A stretch of 64,000 bases of DNA from Pseudomonas salomonii (GCF_900107155.1 NZ_FNOX01000014.1:124001-188000), one strand, 5' to 3'. Positions 16,861-26,199 are shown, counted from the first letter of the stretch. Made by a program: numbers and translations. The notes: generated by a model from the letters alone, not told the origin.

Positions 16861-17015
16861 GCTGCGGGTGTTTATTAAACGGCAGTTGAAGTGTGACAAA
16901 GCGGATACCGACAAAATTTCTACATCCGGGACTTCATGATTTCGCTCGCTCGTTCGTCTTATTCAAATAAGAGCGCCATCATTTTCCTGATCAGGCTCTG
17001 ATAAGGAGTTTTTGC

Positions 17016-17393
17016 ATGTACAACCCGCAATCGCCCACGGATGGACATTCACCGGCTGCCGACGCCAATTACGGCGGCAGCGCACAAGCATTCGGCAAAG
17101 CGCCCGAGCACGGCAACCAGCGTATCCGCCATTTGCTCAAGTGCTTCGGTTTGCGCACCAGCCTGATCCGGCTGAAGGTCATTGATGCCCTGCTCACCGC
17201 CGCCGACAACCAGCGCACACTGGGCGTGCGCGGCGTTCACAGCCATTTGCTGGAGCTGGGCATCCCGCTGTCGTTTCTCAGCGTGCGTGAGGTGCTCAAG
17301 CGCCTGTGCAGCGAGGGCGTGATCACCCTCAATGCCGATAAAAGCTACAGCCTCCATGCAGAGGCTGCCAAAGTGCTGGACGGTCGCGCCTGA
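17016..17393 (+). CDS. Fur-like winged-helix protein lacking the metal-binding domain
   Basis: This 125-residue protein has a disordered N-terminus (about 40 residues). A Fur-family winged-helix domain follows (CFGLRTSLIRLKVIDALLTA ... GVHSHLLELGIPLSFLSVREVLKRLCSEGVI). The C-terminal metal-binding/dimerisation domain with its His/Cys ligands is absent, so the product is shorter than Fur or Zur (about 135-160 residues with both domains). An AAGGAG site precedes the ATG. It could bind DNA without direct metal sensing; targets are unknown. Such proteins are often annotated as iron/zinc uptake regulators in pseudomonads. Confidence 0.65.
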   Translation: MYNPQSPTDGHSPAADANYGGSAQAFGKAPEHGNQRIRHLLKCFGLRTSLIRLKVIDALLTAADNQRTLGVRGVHSHLLELGIPLSFLSVREVLKRLCSEGVITLNADKSYSLHAEAAKVLDGRA

Positions 17394-17420
17394 CGCTTTG
17401 GCCTGGCGCTCCAGCAGGTA

Positions 17421-17615
17421 TCAGAAGTGAGGTTTGACCTTGCGCCGCATGATGCCGTTGATCACCACCACCACGACGGCAATCGCAATCGCCAGGTACT
17501 GGAACGTTTTTTCGCTGATCACGCCGGTGTTCTGCAGATAAGACAGGCCAAACATCGACGCCAGTACTGCCAGGGCGATCAGAATCGAATATTTCAAACG
17601 TTGCTTTTGGGTCAT
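17421..17615 (-). CDS. Small two-span membrane protein, 64 aa
   Basis: The protein reads MTQKQRLKYSILIALAVLAS and continues with two hydrophobic segments (about residues 9-26 and 38-56) joined by a short loop, then a basic tail (MRRKVKPHF). It is a small inner-membrane protein of unknown function. I chose the inner ATG at 17615; a longer frame from 17675 lacks a good ribosome site. It is convergent with the Fur-like gene. Confidence 0.6.
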   Translation of the reverse strand: MTQKQRLKYSILIALAVLASMFGLSYLQNTGVISEKTFQYLAIAIAVVVVVINGIMRRKVKPHF

Positions 17616-17787
17616 GACGGGTTCCTGAACCTTAAGAATGTATCCACTTTGTACCGCCGAGCATGCCAAGCACATACCCGGTTACGGGGATGGCACGGGT
17701 TCGGCAGGGTCATATGTTACAGGCGCTGAGAAATTTTGGCTTGTTCCGCGCCGGTTTGAACCTGTCGGTACTTTAGAGGATTTGAAA

Positions 17788-17925
17788 ATGCTCCGTCGAA
17801 TCACATTGCTGATTCCATTGCTGATCATGCTGACCATGAGCGGCTGCTTCTTTTTCCCACGCGGCGGCGGTGGCGGCTGGCACGACCACCGCTACGATGG
17901 CGGCCCTGGCTACGAGCGTCGCTGA
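17788..17925 (+). CDS. Small glycine/histidine-rich lipoprotein, 45 aa
   Basis: A lipoprotein signal (MLRRITLLIPLLIMLTMSGC) ends in the lipobox MSGC, giving lipidated Cys20. The mature part is only about 26 residues, with FFFP, five glycines, and the stretch WHDHRYDGGPGYERR. It has an AGAGGA site before the ATG. The His/Asp cluster could bind a metal, but no function is known. It is followed by a hairpin shared with the convergent ABC operon. Confidence 0.65.
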   Translation: MLRRITLLIPLLIMLTMSGCFFFPRGGGGGWHDHRYDGGPGYERR

Positions 17926-17931
17926 TACCGG

Positions 17932-17968
17932 GCGCCTCTCGCTTTCCAGGATGGAAGACGAGAGGCGC
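17932..17968. terminator. Bidirectional terminator-like hairpin
   Basis: A perfect 10-bp stem GCGCCTCTCG/CGAGAGGCGC with additional inner pairing sits between the convergent lipoprotein and ABC permease genes. U-tracts are weak on both sides. Confidence 0.5.
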
Positions 17969-17973
17969 GCCAT

Positions 17974-18735
17974 TCAACCAGCATGCACCCAGCGCTGATG
18001 CAACCACCGCGCACACCCATCCAGCGCAAACCCCAGCAACCCGATCACCACCACCATCGCCATCAACTCCGAATACGCCAGCCGATCGCGGGTGTCGAGG
18101 ATGTAATAGCCCAGCCCCGCACTGACCCCGAGCATCTCGCACGGCACCAGCACGATCCACAAGATGCCGATGGCCAGGCGCACGCCGGTCAGCACATGCC
18201 CGACGACGCCGGGAATGATCACCCGACGCAGGGTTTCCCAGCGCGTGGCGCTCAGGCTTTTACTCAGTTGCAACCAGCGCGGGTCCAACTGGCGTACGCC
18301 CGCGGCGGTGTTGAGCATGATCGGCCACACCGCGGCAAACGCCAGCAGGAAGTAGATGGGCTGGTCGCCCACGCCCATCAGCATCACCACAATGGGCATC
18401 CAGGACAGTGGCGATATCATCCGCAGAAACTGGAACGCCGGTGTGGTGGCCGCCTCCAGGTTGCGCGAACTGCCCACCAGCAGCCCCAATGGCACACCGA
18501 CCAACAAGGCCAGCAACAGCCCGACGAAAATACGCTTCAAGCTTACGGCGATGTGCAAGTAGAACTCGCTGCGCCCCAGCAATTCCCACAGGCTGCTGGC
18601 GGTTGCTGCGAGCGAAAAGCGCGCCGATAAACCCTCGGCGTCGCCAAACACCTTCACGCCCAACCACCACAGCAGCAACAAGCCCGCCAAACCACTCAGC
18701 CCCAGACACCAGCCAGGGATTCTGCCGTTGTTCAA
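17974..18735 (-). CDS. ABC importer permease (nitrate/sulfonate/taurine type)
   Basis: This 253-residue inner-membrane protein has about six spans and the permease-ATPase contact loop (EAA-like) in QLSKSLSATRWETLRRVIIPGVVGHVLTG. It is the membrane channel of the importer encoded by this and the next two genes. Its start is a TTG overlapping the TGA of the binding-protein gene, so translation is coupled. The family (SsuC/TauC/NrtB) imports sulfonates, taurine, nitrate or thiamin precursors; the substrate here is not shown by sequence. Confidence 0.85.
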   Translation of the reverse strand: MNNGRIPGWCLGLSGLAGLLLLWWLGVKVFGDAEGLSARFSLAATASSLWELLGRSEFYLHIAVSLKRIFVGLLLALLVGVPLGLLVGSSRNLEAATTPAFQFLRMISPLSWMPIVVMLMGVGDQPIYFLLAFAAVWPIMLNTAAGVRQLDPRWLQLSKSLSATRWETLRRVIIPGVVGHVLTGVRLAIGILWIVLVPCEMLGVSAGLGYYILDTRDRLAYSELMAMVVVIGLLGFALDGCARWLHQRWVHAG

Positions 18736-19931
18736 ACGCCGATCTCCTCGTGCCGTTCATAACCGTCGGGCAAGCCGAAGGTTTTCATGCCGCCCACGGA
18801 TTCGATGGCATTGCGCACAAAGCGGTCGTCCACCAGGTCCTTGGCCACGAAGGCTGGGTCCAGGTCGGCGAGGAATTTTTTGTCGCCTTCGATCAAGGTG
18901 TCCTTCAGGCGTCGCACCAACTCCTCGGTGTAGCTGGGGAATGGGTATGGTTGGAAGTCGATGCGATGCTCGTCCCAATTGGCGTGCCGGATCGCGCCGT
19001 CGGCCAGGTACGCGGCACGGTCGGCGGCGGCCGGGGCCAAGACCTTGCTCAACACCGGCTCGGCATGCGGCGTATAGCGGTTGGGGCCGTCCTTGGACAA
19101 GAGCTTGACCGCCTCTTCGCGGTTATCACGGGTCCACACCTGCGCCTTGACGATGGCGTTGACCACCTTCTGCGACCACTCCGGGCGGTTGGTCAGGTCA
19201 TGTTCGTGCATGAACACCACGCAGCACGCGTGATTGCGCCACACATCGCCGGTAAAGCGCTGCACGCGGCCGACCTTGAGGTTCTCTGCCAGGGCGTTGA
19301 ACGGCTCGGCGACGATATAGCCATCGATGCGCTTGCTGGCCAATGCAGGCGGCATGTCCGACGGCGGCAACACGATCAGGTTGACCTCATTGGCCGCAAT
19401 CGCAGAGCCGGCGGCACGCGCCACGGGCGTAAGGCCATTGTCGCGGAACAGTTGCTGCACCACCACGTTGTGGATCGAGTACCAGAACGGAATCGCCACC
19501 GACTTGCCGCCCAATTGCTTCACATCGGTAATGCCTGGCGACACGGTCAGGCCCGAACCGCCGACATGGTTCCAGGCCACGACCTTGGCCGGTACCTTGC
19601 TGCCGTAGCGCGCCCAAACCGTCATCGGCGACAGCAGGTGAATCACGTTGACCTGCCCGGAAATAAACGCCTCGATGACCTGCGCCCAACTGCGCAACAG
19701 CACCGGGCGCTCGGCCTTGATGCCTTCGGCCTCGAACAAGCCGTTGTTATGCGCGACCAGCAAGGGCGTGGCGTCGGTGATCGGTAAATAGCCGATGCGC
19801 ACCGGTGCGTCCGGCTCACTGGCGGCGCGGGCCTGCAGGCTGCTGAGCAACGGCAAGGCACCGGCGGCACTGAGCACCGCCGAGAGTTTGAGAAAGTCAC
19901 GGCGCGAGTGCGTGAGGTCATCCAGACACAT
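18732..19931 (-). CDS. ABC importer substrate-binding protein, Tat-type signal
   Basis: This 399-residue protein begins with a twin-arginine signal, SRRDFLK at residues 9-15, followed by a hydrophobic stretch and an AxA-like cleavage region (LQARAA). The mature part is an NMT1/SsuA-type periplasmic binding protein (VRIGYLPITDATPLLVAHNN). A Tat signal suggests folding before export, perhaps with a ligand. I chose ATG 19931 because CAGGAG lies 7 bases upstream; a longer frame begins at 19952. It overlaps the end of the ATPase gene by 14 bases. The ligand is unknown. Confidence 0.83.
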   Translation of the reverse strand: MCLDDLTHSRRDFLKLSAVLSAAGALPLLSSLQARAASEPDAPVRIGYLPITDATPLLVAHNNGLFEAEGIKAERPVLLRSWAQVIEAFISGQVNVIHLLSPMTVWARYGSKVPAKVVAWNHVGGSGLTVSPGITDVKQLGGKSVAIPFWYSIHNVVVQQLFRDNGLTPVARAAGSAIAANEVNLIVLPPSDMPPALASKRIDGYIVAEPFNALAENLKVGRVQRFTGDVWRNHACCVVFMHEHDLTNRPEWSQKVVNAIVKAQVWTRDNREEAVKLLSKDGPNRYTPHAEPVLSKVLAPAAADRAAYLADGAIRHANWDEHRIDFQPYPFPSYTEELVRRLKDTLIEGDKKFLADLDPAFVAKDLVDDRFVRNAIESVGGMKTFGLPDGYERHEEIGV

Positions 19932-20721
19932 GTGAAAACTCCTGTTGAGCAATGGGGTGGGGTTGAGGGCGGCTCGCCTGCCGTAAGGTTTTCAGAATCT
20001 CGATACGCAACGCGCCGATGGCTTCAACCTGCTCTTCGCGCGGTTGCGGCAACTCGATGTGCCATTCGCCCAAGGTCCGCGCCGGGCGGTTGCCCAGTAG
20101 CAGGATGCGGTCGGACAGCAGCAGCGCTTCGTCAATATCGTGGGTGATCAACACCGCCGCCGACCCTTGCTCGCGGTTGACCTTGAGCAGCAGGTGCTGC
20201 ATGTCGGCGCGGGTGACTTCATCCAGTGCGCCAAACGGCTCATCCAGCAGCAACACCTGCGGCTGGCGGGCCAGGCAACGGGCCAACGCGGTGCGCTGGG
20301 CCATGCCGCCGGACAACTGCGCTGGAAACTGCTGACGCGCATGTTCCAGGCCGACCGCCGCAATGGCGTGGTCGACGCGCTGGCGGCGCGCCTCAGGGCT
20401 CAAGTGCGGCTGACGGGCGAAATCCAGGCCGAAGGCGACGTTCTTTTCCAGGTTCAGCCAGGGCAACAGGCTGGGGTCTTGAAACGCCACGGCCACCCGT
20501 GGATGCGGCCCGGCCAGTGGCTCGCCCAGCACCTGCACGCTACCGCCCCAGGGCGCCTGCAAACCGGCAAGCACCCGCAGCAAACTGGATTTACCCACGC
20601 CGCTGGGGCCGAGGATCGACACCACTTCACCCGCCTGCACTTGCAAGTCAAAGCCTTGCAACACCGGCCCGCTGGCATAGCCCAGGCAAATGCCCTGGGC
20701 GTTCAATACCGCCTGACTCAT
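19918..20721 (-). CDS. ABC importer ATP-binding protein
   Basis: This 267-residue ATPase carries Walker A GPSGVGKSS, the signature LSGGMAQR, Walker B VLLLDEPFGALDE and the switch histidine in LITHDIDEA. It belongs to the SsuB/TauB branch and powers the importer. Its start overlaps the stop of the flavoprotein gene upstream, showing one coupled transcript. The C-terminal tail after about residue 245 is longer than usual. Confidence 0.9.
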   Translation of the reverse strand: MSQAVLNAQGICLGYASGPVLQGFDLQVQAGEVVSILGPSGVGKSSLLRVLAGLQAPWGGSVQVLGEPLAGPHPRVAVAFQDPSLLPWLNLEKNVAFGLDFARQPHLSPEARRQRVDHAIAAVGLEHARQQFPAQLSGGMAQRTALARCLARQPQVLLLDEPFGALDEVTRADMQHLLLKVNREQGSAAVLITHDIDEALLLSDRILLLGNRPARTLGEWHIELPQPREEQVEAIGALRIEILKTLRQASRPQPHPIAQQEFSHVSG

Positions 20722-21779
20722 AGGTTGGCCTGGCGGTGCAGCTCGGTGCGCAGTTGCACCAGGCTGGGCGTCACGATCGGCACAAAGGCCGACTCGCGCC
20801 AGCGCCGTGCAAAGCCGCTGCCATGGGCGGTGAGGTAGGCTTTGCCGCCGCTGGCTTGCAGTTCCAGTTGCACCGCGCTGGCGGCGGTTTCGGCCAGGGC
20901 GATACGCAGTTTGAACAAGGGCACCGGCTCGGCGGCGAAACGCCCGGCGAGCAGGCCGCTTTTCAGTTCTGTGACCAGATGATCCAGGGTTACCCGCAGG
21001 GCCTCGAGCTCGTCACGCAGCACCGTACGTGAGGCGCCGAGGTGGTTGGCGACTTCCGCCAGGGAGCGCCGCGCCAGGCCGATGGACATGCCGCACTGCA
21101 AGCCCAGGAACGCCGGGCGCACCGCCGGTAGAAACTTGCGCGCATCCTCATGCAGCAACCAGTCGCGGCTCAGCTCCACGCCTTCCAGGCCCAGGGCCGC
21201 CGTGTTGCTCGATTGCAGGCCCATCAGCTCCAGGTCACGCGAACGCTGCAGGCCTGCGACCGAATCCGGGATCGCCAGGATAAACGGCGCGCCACCGCCG
21301 GCATGCTCGATCGCCGCCGCCGCGACGAAACCGTTCTTGCGCAGGTTAGTCACCCAGTGCAGGCGACCGTTGAGGGTCCAGCCATCATCGGTCGGCTGCG
21401 CGCTGATTTGCAGGGTTTCGATGCCGGACAAAAACTTCATGGCGTTCGACAGCCCGGTGGCCCCGGCCAGCTTGCCGCTGAGCAAGTCCGGCAGCAGTTG
21501 CTCGCGCAACCGCTCGTTCGGGCTCTGCAACAAATATTCGATAAAAGAGCGCTGGCCCCAACACACAAACGCCGCCGCCAGGGAATGGCTGGCCACATTG
21601 GCGATGGCTTCCACCGCGCCGGTCACATCACCGCCCAGCCCGCCCAGCGCCTTGGGCACGCCGATGCTTAATACATTTGACTCTGCCAGCCGTGGCAGCA
21701 CTTCCTGTGGATCGCAACTGCCCACATCCAGGGCCTGCGCTTGAACATCGAGCCAACGGCTCAAGATTGGGTCAAGCAT
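20718..21779 (-). CDS. Acyl-CoA dehydrogenase-like flavoprotein
   Basis: This 353-residue protein has the acyl-CoA dehydrogenase fold: an N-terminal helical part, a middle beta part (LQISAQPTDDGWTLNGRLHWVTN) and a C-terminal helical bundle. The operon with a sulfonate-type importer resembles SfnB/DszC-like monooxygenase relatives, which use this fold with reduced flavin to oxidise sulfur compounds. I infer that it acts on the imported compound. No flavin reductase gene is nearby. An AAGGAG site precedes the ATG. It is somewhat shorter than typical family members (about 380-400). Confidence 0.7.
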   Translation of the reverse strand: MLDPILSRWLDVQAQALDVGSCDPQEVLPRLAESNVLSIGVPKALGGLGGDVTGAVEAIANVASHSLAAAFVCWGQRSFIEYLLQSPNERLREQLLPDLLSGKLAGATGLSNAMKFLSGIETLQISAQPTDDGWTLNGRLHWVTNLRKNGFVAAAAIEHAGGGAPFILAIPDSVAGLQRSRDLELMGLQSSNTAALGLEGVELSRDWLLHEDARKFLPAVRPAFLGLQCGMSIGLARRSLAEVANHLGASRTVLRDELEALRVTLDHLVTELKSGLLAGRFAAEPVPLFKLRIALAETAASAVQLELQASGGKAYLTAHGSGFARRWRESAFVPIVTPSLVQLRTELHRQANL

Positions 21780-21817
21780 TCAATTCTCCTTTTCACAGCA
21801 GGTGGACCATCGCCGAT

Positions 21818-22378
21818 TCAGCTTGCCGGTTTTTCCCAACGGTACTGCGCCAGTTCCGGGTTCAGCGGGGTACGGGCAAACACGTTAGCGAAGTTGCACA
21901 GGGTTGCCAGGCTGACGCCCAAAATAACTTCCAGCGCCTGGCCATCGGTATAGCCGGCGGCGCGGAACGCTTCAAAACCCGCGTCGCTGACATCGCCACG
22001 GGTGGCGATCACTTCGCGGGTGAAGGCGGCGAGTGTCTCATAACGGGCGTTGGGCAATTCACCGCGCTGGCGCAAGGCGTCAATCACGTCTTCGGGCAAC
22101 TTGGCTTTATTGCGCGCCACGGCGGTGTGGCCGGCCACACAGAAATCGCAGCCGTGGGTGGTGGCGGCAATCAACTGCACCACTTCGCGGTCGGCGAGGC
22201 TCAGCTGCGACTTGGCGTTGAGCCCGGACACGGTGATGTAGGTTTCCAGCGCCGCCGGTGCATTGGCCAACACGGCGAGCAGGTTAGGGATGAAACCCGA
22301 GGCTTTGAGGGCGTTTTCCAGGAAGGGCTTGGCCGCTTCCGGGGCGGTTTCAGGGGTGAGCAACGGTACACGGGACAT
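21818..22378 (-). CDS. Carboxymuconolactone decarboxylase / AhpD-like protein
   Basis: This 186-residue protein carries the redox motif CDFCVAGH (Cys77, Cys80, His84) of the AhpD-like branch, which makes disulfide-based peroxidases. It is probably the first gene of the operon leading to the flavoprotein and importer. I chose ATG 22378 (MSRVPLLTPET) because AGGAG lies about 8 bases upstream. A role in clearing peroxide from the flavin reaction is inferred only. Confidence 0.8.
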   Translation of the reverse strand: MSRVPLLTPETAPEAAKPFLENALKASGFIPNLLAVLANAPAALETYITVSGLNAKSQLSLADREVVQLIAATTHGCDFCVAGHTAVARNKAKLPEDVIDALRQRGELPNARYETLAAFTREVIATRGDVSDAGFEAFRAAGYTDGQALEVILGVSLATLCNFANVFARTPLNPELAQYRWEKPAS

Positions 22379-22480
22379 GGAGTGGTCTCCTGATGGGGTC
22401 TTCACCTAAGTCTGTTGGTTATAAAAAAACGCCTCAATAGGCTAAAGTAGCGATTACTTGCTCTAGAGTCTTTCCGTTAG

Positions 22481-23392
22481 ATGAATTCGTCCAGTGCACT
22501 CGTTGATTGGTTATTAGACAGCCTCGAACTCAACACCAGCCTGTTCCATGTCGGCCGCTATTGCGGCGCGTGGCATGCCAGCACCCATGGCCTGGCCAGC
22601 GCGAGTTTCCATCTGATTGTGCAGGGCCAATGCTGGTTGCATATTGACGGCGAACCCCTTCCCCAACACCTGAATAATGGTGATGCGGTGTTTCTGCTGC
22701 GTGACCTCGAGTATCGGTTGTCCGGCGAGGCGACGGCCGCTGCCGCGCAGCAATGCCCGCGCCGACCGATGCTGGCACTGGACAGCAACGCCGACGATGG
22801 CGTCGGCCTGGTCTGCGGTTTTTTTCACTTCCATTCCGGTTTGTCGGCAATGATCGTCGACGGCTTGCCCGCCTGGATCATCCTGCGCGCCGGCGACCCA
22901 TCGCTGACCGCTGCGCGCAACCTCTTCGAATTGATCCTGCAAGAGTGCGAGCGCGTCCCGGCGCCCTCCTCGGCACTGCTCGAACGTCTGTGCCATTTGT
23001 TGTTTCTTTATGTGTTGCGTCAGCAGGTCATCGATAACCCCGAACTGGGCGGTTTGGCAGCGCTGGGCCGGCAACCGGCGTTCTCCGAACTGTTGGAGCA
23101 ATTGATCGCCCGCCCGGCAGACCCATGGACCCTGGAAAGCATGGCCGCCTGCACCGGCTTGTCGCGCTCGGCGTTCTTCAAACGCTTCAGCGAATTGTGC
23201 GGGCAATCGCCGGGGCATGTGCTGTTGATGATGCGCATGCGCCATGCGTGCCGTCTGTTCAAGGAAAACATGACCGTGGCCGATGTGTCGCTGGCCGTGG
23301 GTTATCAGTCGGTGGCGGCGTTTACCCGAGCGTTCCACAAAACCACCGGCCAGCAGCCTGGGGCTTATCGCAAAGGGCAATTGCAGAGGTGA
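22481..23392 (+). CDS. AraC-family regulator with cupin N-domain
   Basis: This 303-residue regulator has an N-terminal cupin-type sensing domain (GLASASFHLIVQGQCWLHIDG) and a C-terminal AraC domain (residues about 205-303, with SRSAFFKRFSELCGQSPGHVLL and AVGYQSVAAFTRAFHKTTG). It is divergent from the importer/flavoprotein operon, with a 102-base gap that should hold both promoters, so it is the likely regulator of that operon. The ribosome site is weak. Confidence 0.83.
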   Translation: MNSSSALVDWLLDSLELNTSLFHVGRYCGAWHASTHGLASASFHLIVQGQCWLHIDGEPLPQHLNNGDAVFLLRDLEYRLSGEATAAAAQQCPRRPMLALDSNADDGVGLVCGFFHFHSGLSAMIVDGLPAWIILRAGDPSLTAARNLFELILQECERVPAPSSALLERLCHLLFLYVLRQQVIDNPELGGLAALGRQPAFSELLEQLIARPADPWTLESMAACTGLSRSAFFKRFSELCGQSPGHVLLMMRMRHACRLFKENMTVADVSLAVGYQSVAAFTRAFHKTTGQQPGAYRKGQLQR

Positions 23393-23655
23393 CGCTGAAG
23401 CCACTGAGCGGCGCCATTGCTGGGACCCCCTTTATCCGGAAGCGCCACGTCAGAGCAGTCCTGGCATCTTGTCAGGTGTCTACTTCGCTCAATCGTATGG
23501 ACGCCCTCCTGTTCAACTCAAGCACCCGCAAGGCCGCCGTCAATTACCTGGCCACTTTGCACCATCGTACCTAAAGCTCCAGCGCACCTAGCCGATAGCC
23601 CTACGAAGCTCTAACAAAGCCGCGTCGATAATAACGCTTCGTAAGGACGACCCCC

Positions 23656-25650
23656 ATGCCTCCACTGCGCTCCATCCAAACCCGCTACACCCTGTTTCTG
23701 GTGCTGTTCGTCCTGCTGATATTGGTGTTGACCGTCGTCGGGATCGGCCAGTTGGTGGCCCCCACGCTGCGCCATACCGAAGAACAGGTGGTGCTCAACC
23801 GCGTCGCCGAAGTGGCTGAGCGCATTCAGGGCGAACTGAACAAGGTTCAAGCCCAGCAACGCAGCATCACCCAAACCATTCCCCTGCTCGACAGCGATGC
23901 CATCGACAAAGTGCTGCCCGGCCTGGTGGATCAATATGGCGAGCTGAAGGTGTTCGGCGGCGGTATCTGGCCACTGCCCAACCAGCGCGCCCCAGGGCGC
24001 AACAAGTTCAGCACCTTCTGGCACCGCGATGCGTCGGGCAAATTGGCGGTCAACACGTTCTGGAACAGCGACGCTGCGCCCAACTACTATGACCAGAGCT
24101 GGTACAAAGGCGGCCTCGCCTCGCCGCGCGGCCAGTGCGCCTGGGCCGCCGCCTACAAGGACGACGCCAGCCAGGAGCCACGCACCAACTGTGCCATGGC
24201 CATTCAGCGTGACGGCGCGGCGTATGGCGTGGCCACCATTGACGTAACCCTGGGGTTCTTCAATGAGCTGGTGGCCAGCAAGGAAAAAGACATCGGCGGC
24301 CAGATGCTGATCGTCGAAGGCGACGGCAAGATCATCAGCAACAGCTCGCGCTTCAGCGGCCCGGTGGTGTTGAAGAATATCAGCGAACTGGCCGGCACCT
24401 CGGCGTTTGCCGCCCAGGTGAGTAAAGCCCTGGCCCACCGCGACCAAGGGCTTGTACGCGCCGAGTTCGACAACCAGGGCGTGGCCAGCACCTTCTACCT
24501 GCGCCCGATCGAGGGCACGCCGTGGTTCCTCGCCACCGCCCTGCCCACCTCGTTGATCACCGCCCAGCGTGATGACGTACTCGGCAGCCTGGCCCTGATA
24601 CAAATCCCCATGGTGTTGCTGCTGGTGCTGCTGGCCGCTTATGCGATCCGCCAACTGGTGCAGCGCATGAAGTCGTTGAAGACCAATATCGATGCCTTGT
24701 CCGCCGGCGATGCCGACCTGACGCGGCGCATCACCATTCGCGCCGAAGACGAACTGGGCGCCATCGGCCATTCGGTCAACCATTTTATCGTCTACTTGCA
24801 GAACATGATTGGTGAAGTGACCCAGGCTACGGGCGCCATGTCGTCGAGCCTGGCGCAACTGCAGCAGACATCGGCCCACACCAACCAGATCCTGGTGCGC
24901 CACGCCTCGGAGACCGACCAGACCGTCACCGCCATCACGCAAATGAGCTCGACTGCCGACACCGTGGCGCAAAACGCGGCGGAAACCGCCTCGTTCACCC
25001 AACGCGCCAACGAACATGCCGACCGCTCGCGCGTGGTGGTGGGCGAAGCGTCCACCAGTGTCAGCGCATTGATCGGCGAAGTCGCCAGCGCCACCCACAC
25101 CGTGGAGGCCATGCGCCAGGACGCTGCACGCATCACCGAGACCCTCGGGGTGATCGGCGCGATTGCCGGCCAGACCAACCTGCTGGCCCTCAACGCGGCA
25201 ATTGAAGCGGCGCGGGCCGGCGAGCAAGGCCGTGGTTTTGCGGTGGTGGCCGATGAAGTGCGGGCGCTGGCGGCACGCACCCAGGCCAGCACCTCGCAGA
25301 TCAACGAGATGCTCGCGCGCCTGACCACCGGCGTGAGTTCGTCGGTGGCAGCCATGGAAAACACCCAGGCCAGTTGCCAATCGGCGGCCGACGCCACGGC
25401 ACGGGTGAACACCGGGCTGGACGAGATGGCCGGCTCCGTCAGCCATATCAATAACCTCAGCACCCAGATCGCCACGGCGGCCGAGCAGCAAAGCGCGGTG
25501 ACCGAGGAGATCAACCGCAGCATGGTGCAGATCCGACAAATGGTCGATGAGTTGGTAGAAAGTGGCCACGCCACGCAAACCAACACCCAGAGCCTGTTGG
25601 ATGCCAATGGCCGGGTCATTGCGTTGATGGGCCGCTTCAAGGTGCGCTGA
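23656..25650 (+). CDS. Methyl-accepting chemotaxis protein with periplasmic dCache domain
   Basis: This 664-residue receptor has a first membrane span (about 12-32), a large periplasmic dCache-type sensor (about 35-310, with FGGGIWPLPNQRAPGRNKFS and the YYDQSWY...GQCAWAAAY stretch), and a second span (about 312-332). A HAMP linker and cytoplasmic signalling domain follow, with the conserved tip at about 498-540 (GQTNLLALNAAIEAARAGEQ). It controls flagellar behaviour through CheA/CheW. The ligand is unknown. An AAGGA site precedes the ATG. Confidence 0.9.
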   Translation: MPPLRSIQTRYTLFLVLFVLLILVLTVVGIGQLVAPTLRHTEEQVVLNRVAEVAERIQGELNKVQAQQRSITQTIPLLDSDAIDKVLPGLVDQYGELKVFGGGIWPLPNQRAPGRNKFSTFWHRDASGKLAVNTFWNSDAAPNYYDQSWYKGGLASPRGQCAWAAAYKDDASQEPRTNCAMAIQRDGAAYGVATIDVTLGFFNELVASKEKDIGGQMLIVEGDGKIISNSSRFSGPVVLKNISELAGTSAFAAQVSKALAHRDQGLVRAEFDNQGVASTFYLRPIEGTPWFLATALPTSLITAQRDDVLGSLALIQIPMVLLLVLLAAYAIRQLVQRMKSLKTNIDALSAGDADLTRRITIRAEDELGAIGHSVNHFIVYLQNMIGEVTQATGAMSSSLAQLQQTSAHTNQILVRHASETDQTVTAITQMSSTADTVAQNAAETASFTQRANEHADRSRVVVGEASTSVSALIGEVASATHTVEAMRQDAARITETLGVIGAIAGQTNLLALNAAIEAARAGEQGRGFAVVADEVRALAARTQASTSQINEMLARLTTGVSSSVAAMENTQASCQSAADATARVNTGLDEMAGSVSHINNLSTQIATAAEQQSAVTEEINRSMVQIRQMVDELVESGHATQTNTQSLLDANGRVIALMGRFKVR

Positions 25651-25663
25651 TAAAAGACTGAGA

Positions 25664-25688
25664 CACTCCCGTGCAATGCGCGGGAGTG
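25664..25688 (+). terminator. Terminator-like hairpin after the chemoreceptor gene
   Basis: CACTCCCG pairs with CGGGAGTG around a 9-base loop, 13 bases after the stop. The U-tract is weak. Confidence 0.45.
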
Positions 25689-25740
25689 GGGCTATTCTGA
25701 CAGTTCTCAGGACAAACTCTCGCCACACAGGAGGTGTGTC

Positions 25741-26199
25741 ATGCATGCAACTGAGCATTCGGTCCGCTTGGAGCGGATCAGTCAGGAGCGCTTCATCCAG
25801 GCACCTATCGAGGTCATCTACGACTACGTGACCCAGCCGGATCGCTGGCACGAGTGGCACCCCACCTCCCTGAGTGCCGACACCGGCACCACCGGCTCAC
25901 TGCCGGCCGGCACGCGCTTTACCGAAATCATCGACCTGCTGGGCGTGCGCGTTCCCTTGAGCTATCGCGTGCAGATCGCCCGCTGCCCCGGTGAATTCAA
26001 AACCGTGTTCACCTCCCTGGCGGTAGACGGTTCGATTCACTACTTCCTGCAACCCCATCGTGGCGGCACGCTGTTCAAACGGGTGCTCACCTACGAGACC
26101 GAGTTGCAACTGGCCACCTTGCACGCGCGCATGGTCGAGCTGTCGGCCATTGCCCTGGATCAGCTCAAACACCGCCTTGAAAACGCGGCCTTCGTATAA
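25741..26199 (+). CDS. SRPBCC / polyketide-cyclase-like ligand-binding protein
   Basis: This 152-residue soluble protein has the START/SRPBCC helix-grip pattern (FIQAPIEVIYDYVTQPDRWHEWHPTS at residues 19-44, then a beta-sheet and a long C-terminal helix). Such proteins bind hydrophobic ligands. A perfect AGGAGGTG site precedes the ATG, suggesting good expression. The specific ligand is unknown. Confidence 0.75.
   Translation: MHATEHSVRLERISQERFIQAPIEVIYDYVTQPDRWHEWHPTSLSADTGTTGSLPAGTRFTEIIDLLGVRVPLSYRVQIARCPGEFKTVFTSLAVDGSIHYFLQPHRGGTLFKRVLTYETELQLATLHARMVELSAIALDQLKHRLENAAFV

Noticed and set aside
23611..25860. Open frame of 749 codons antisense to the chemoreceptor
   Set aside because: It mirrors the chemoreceptor gene, has no family resemblance and no ribosome site.
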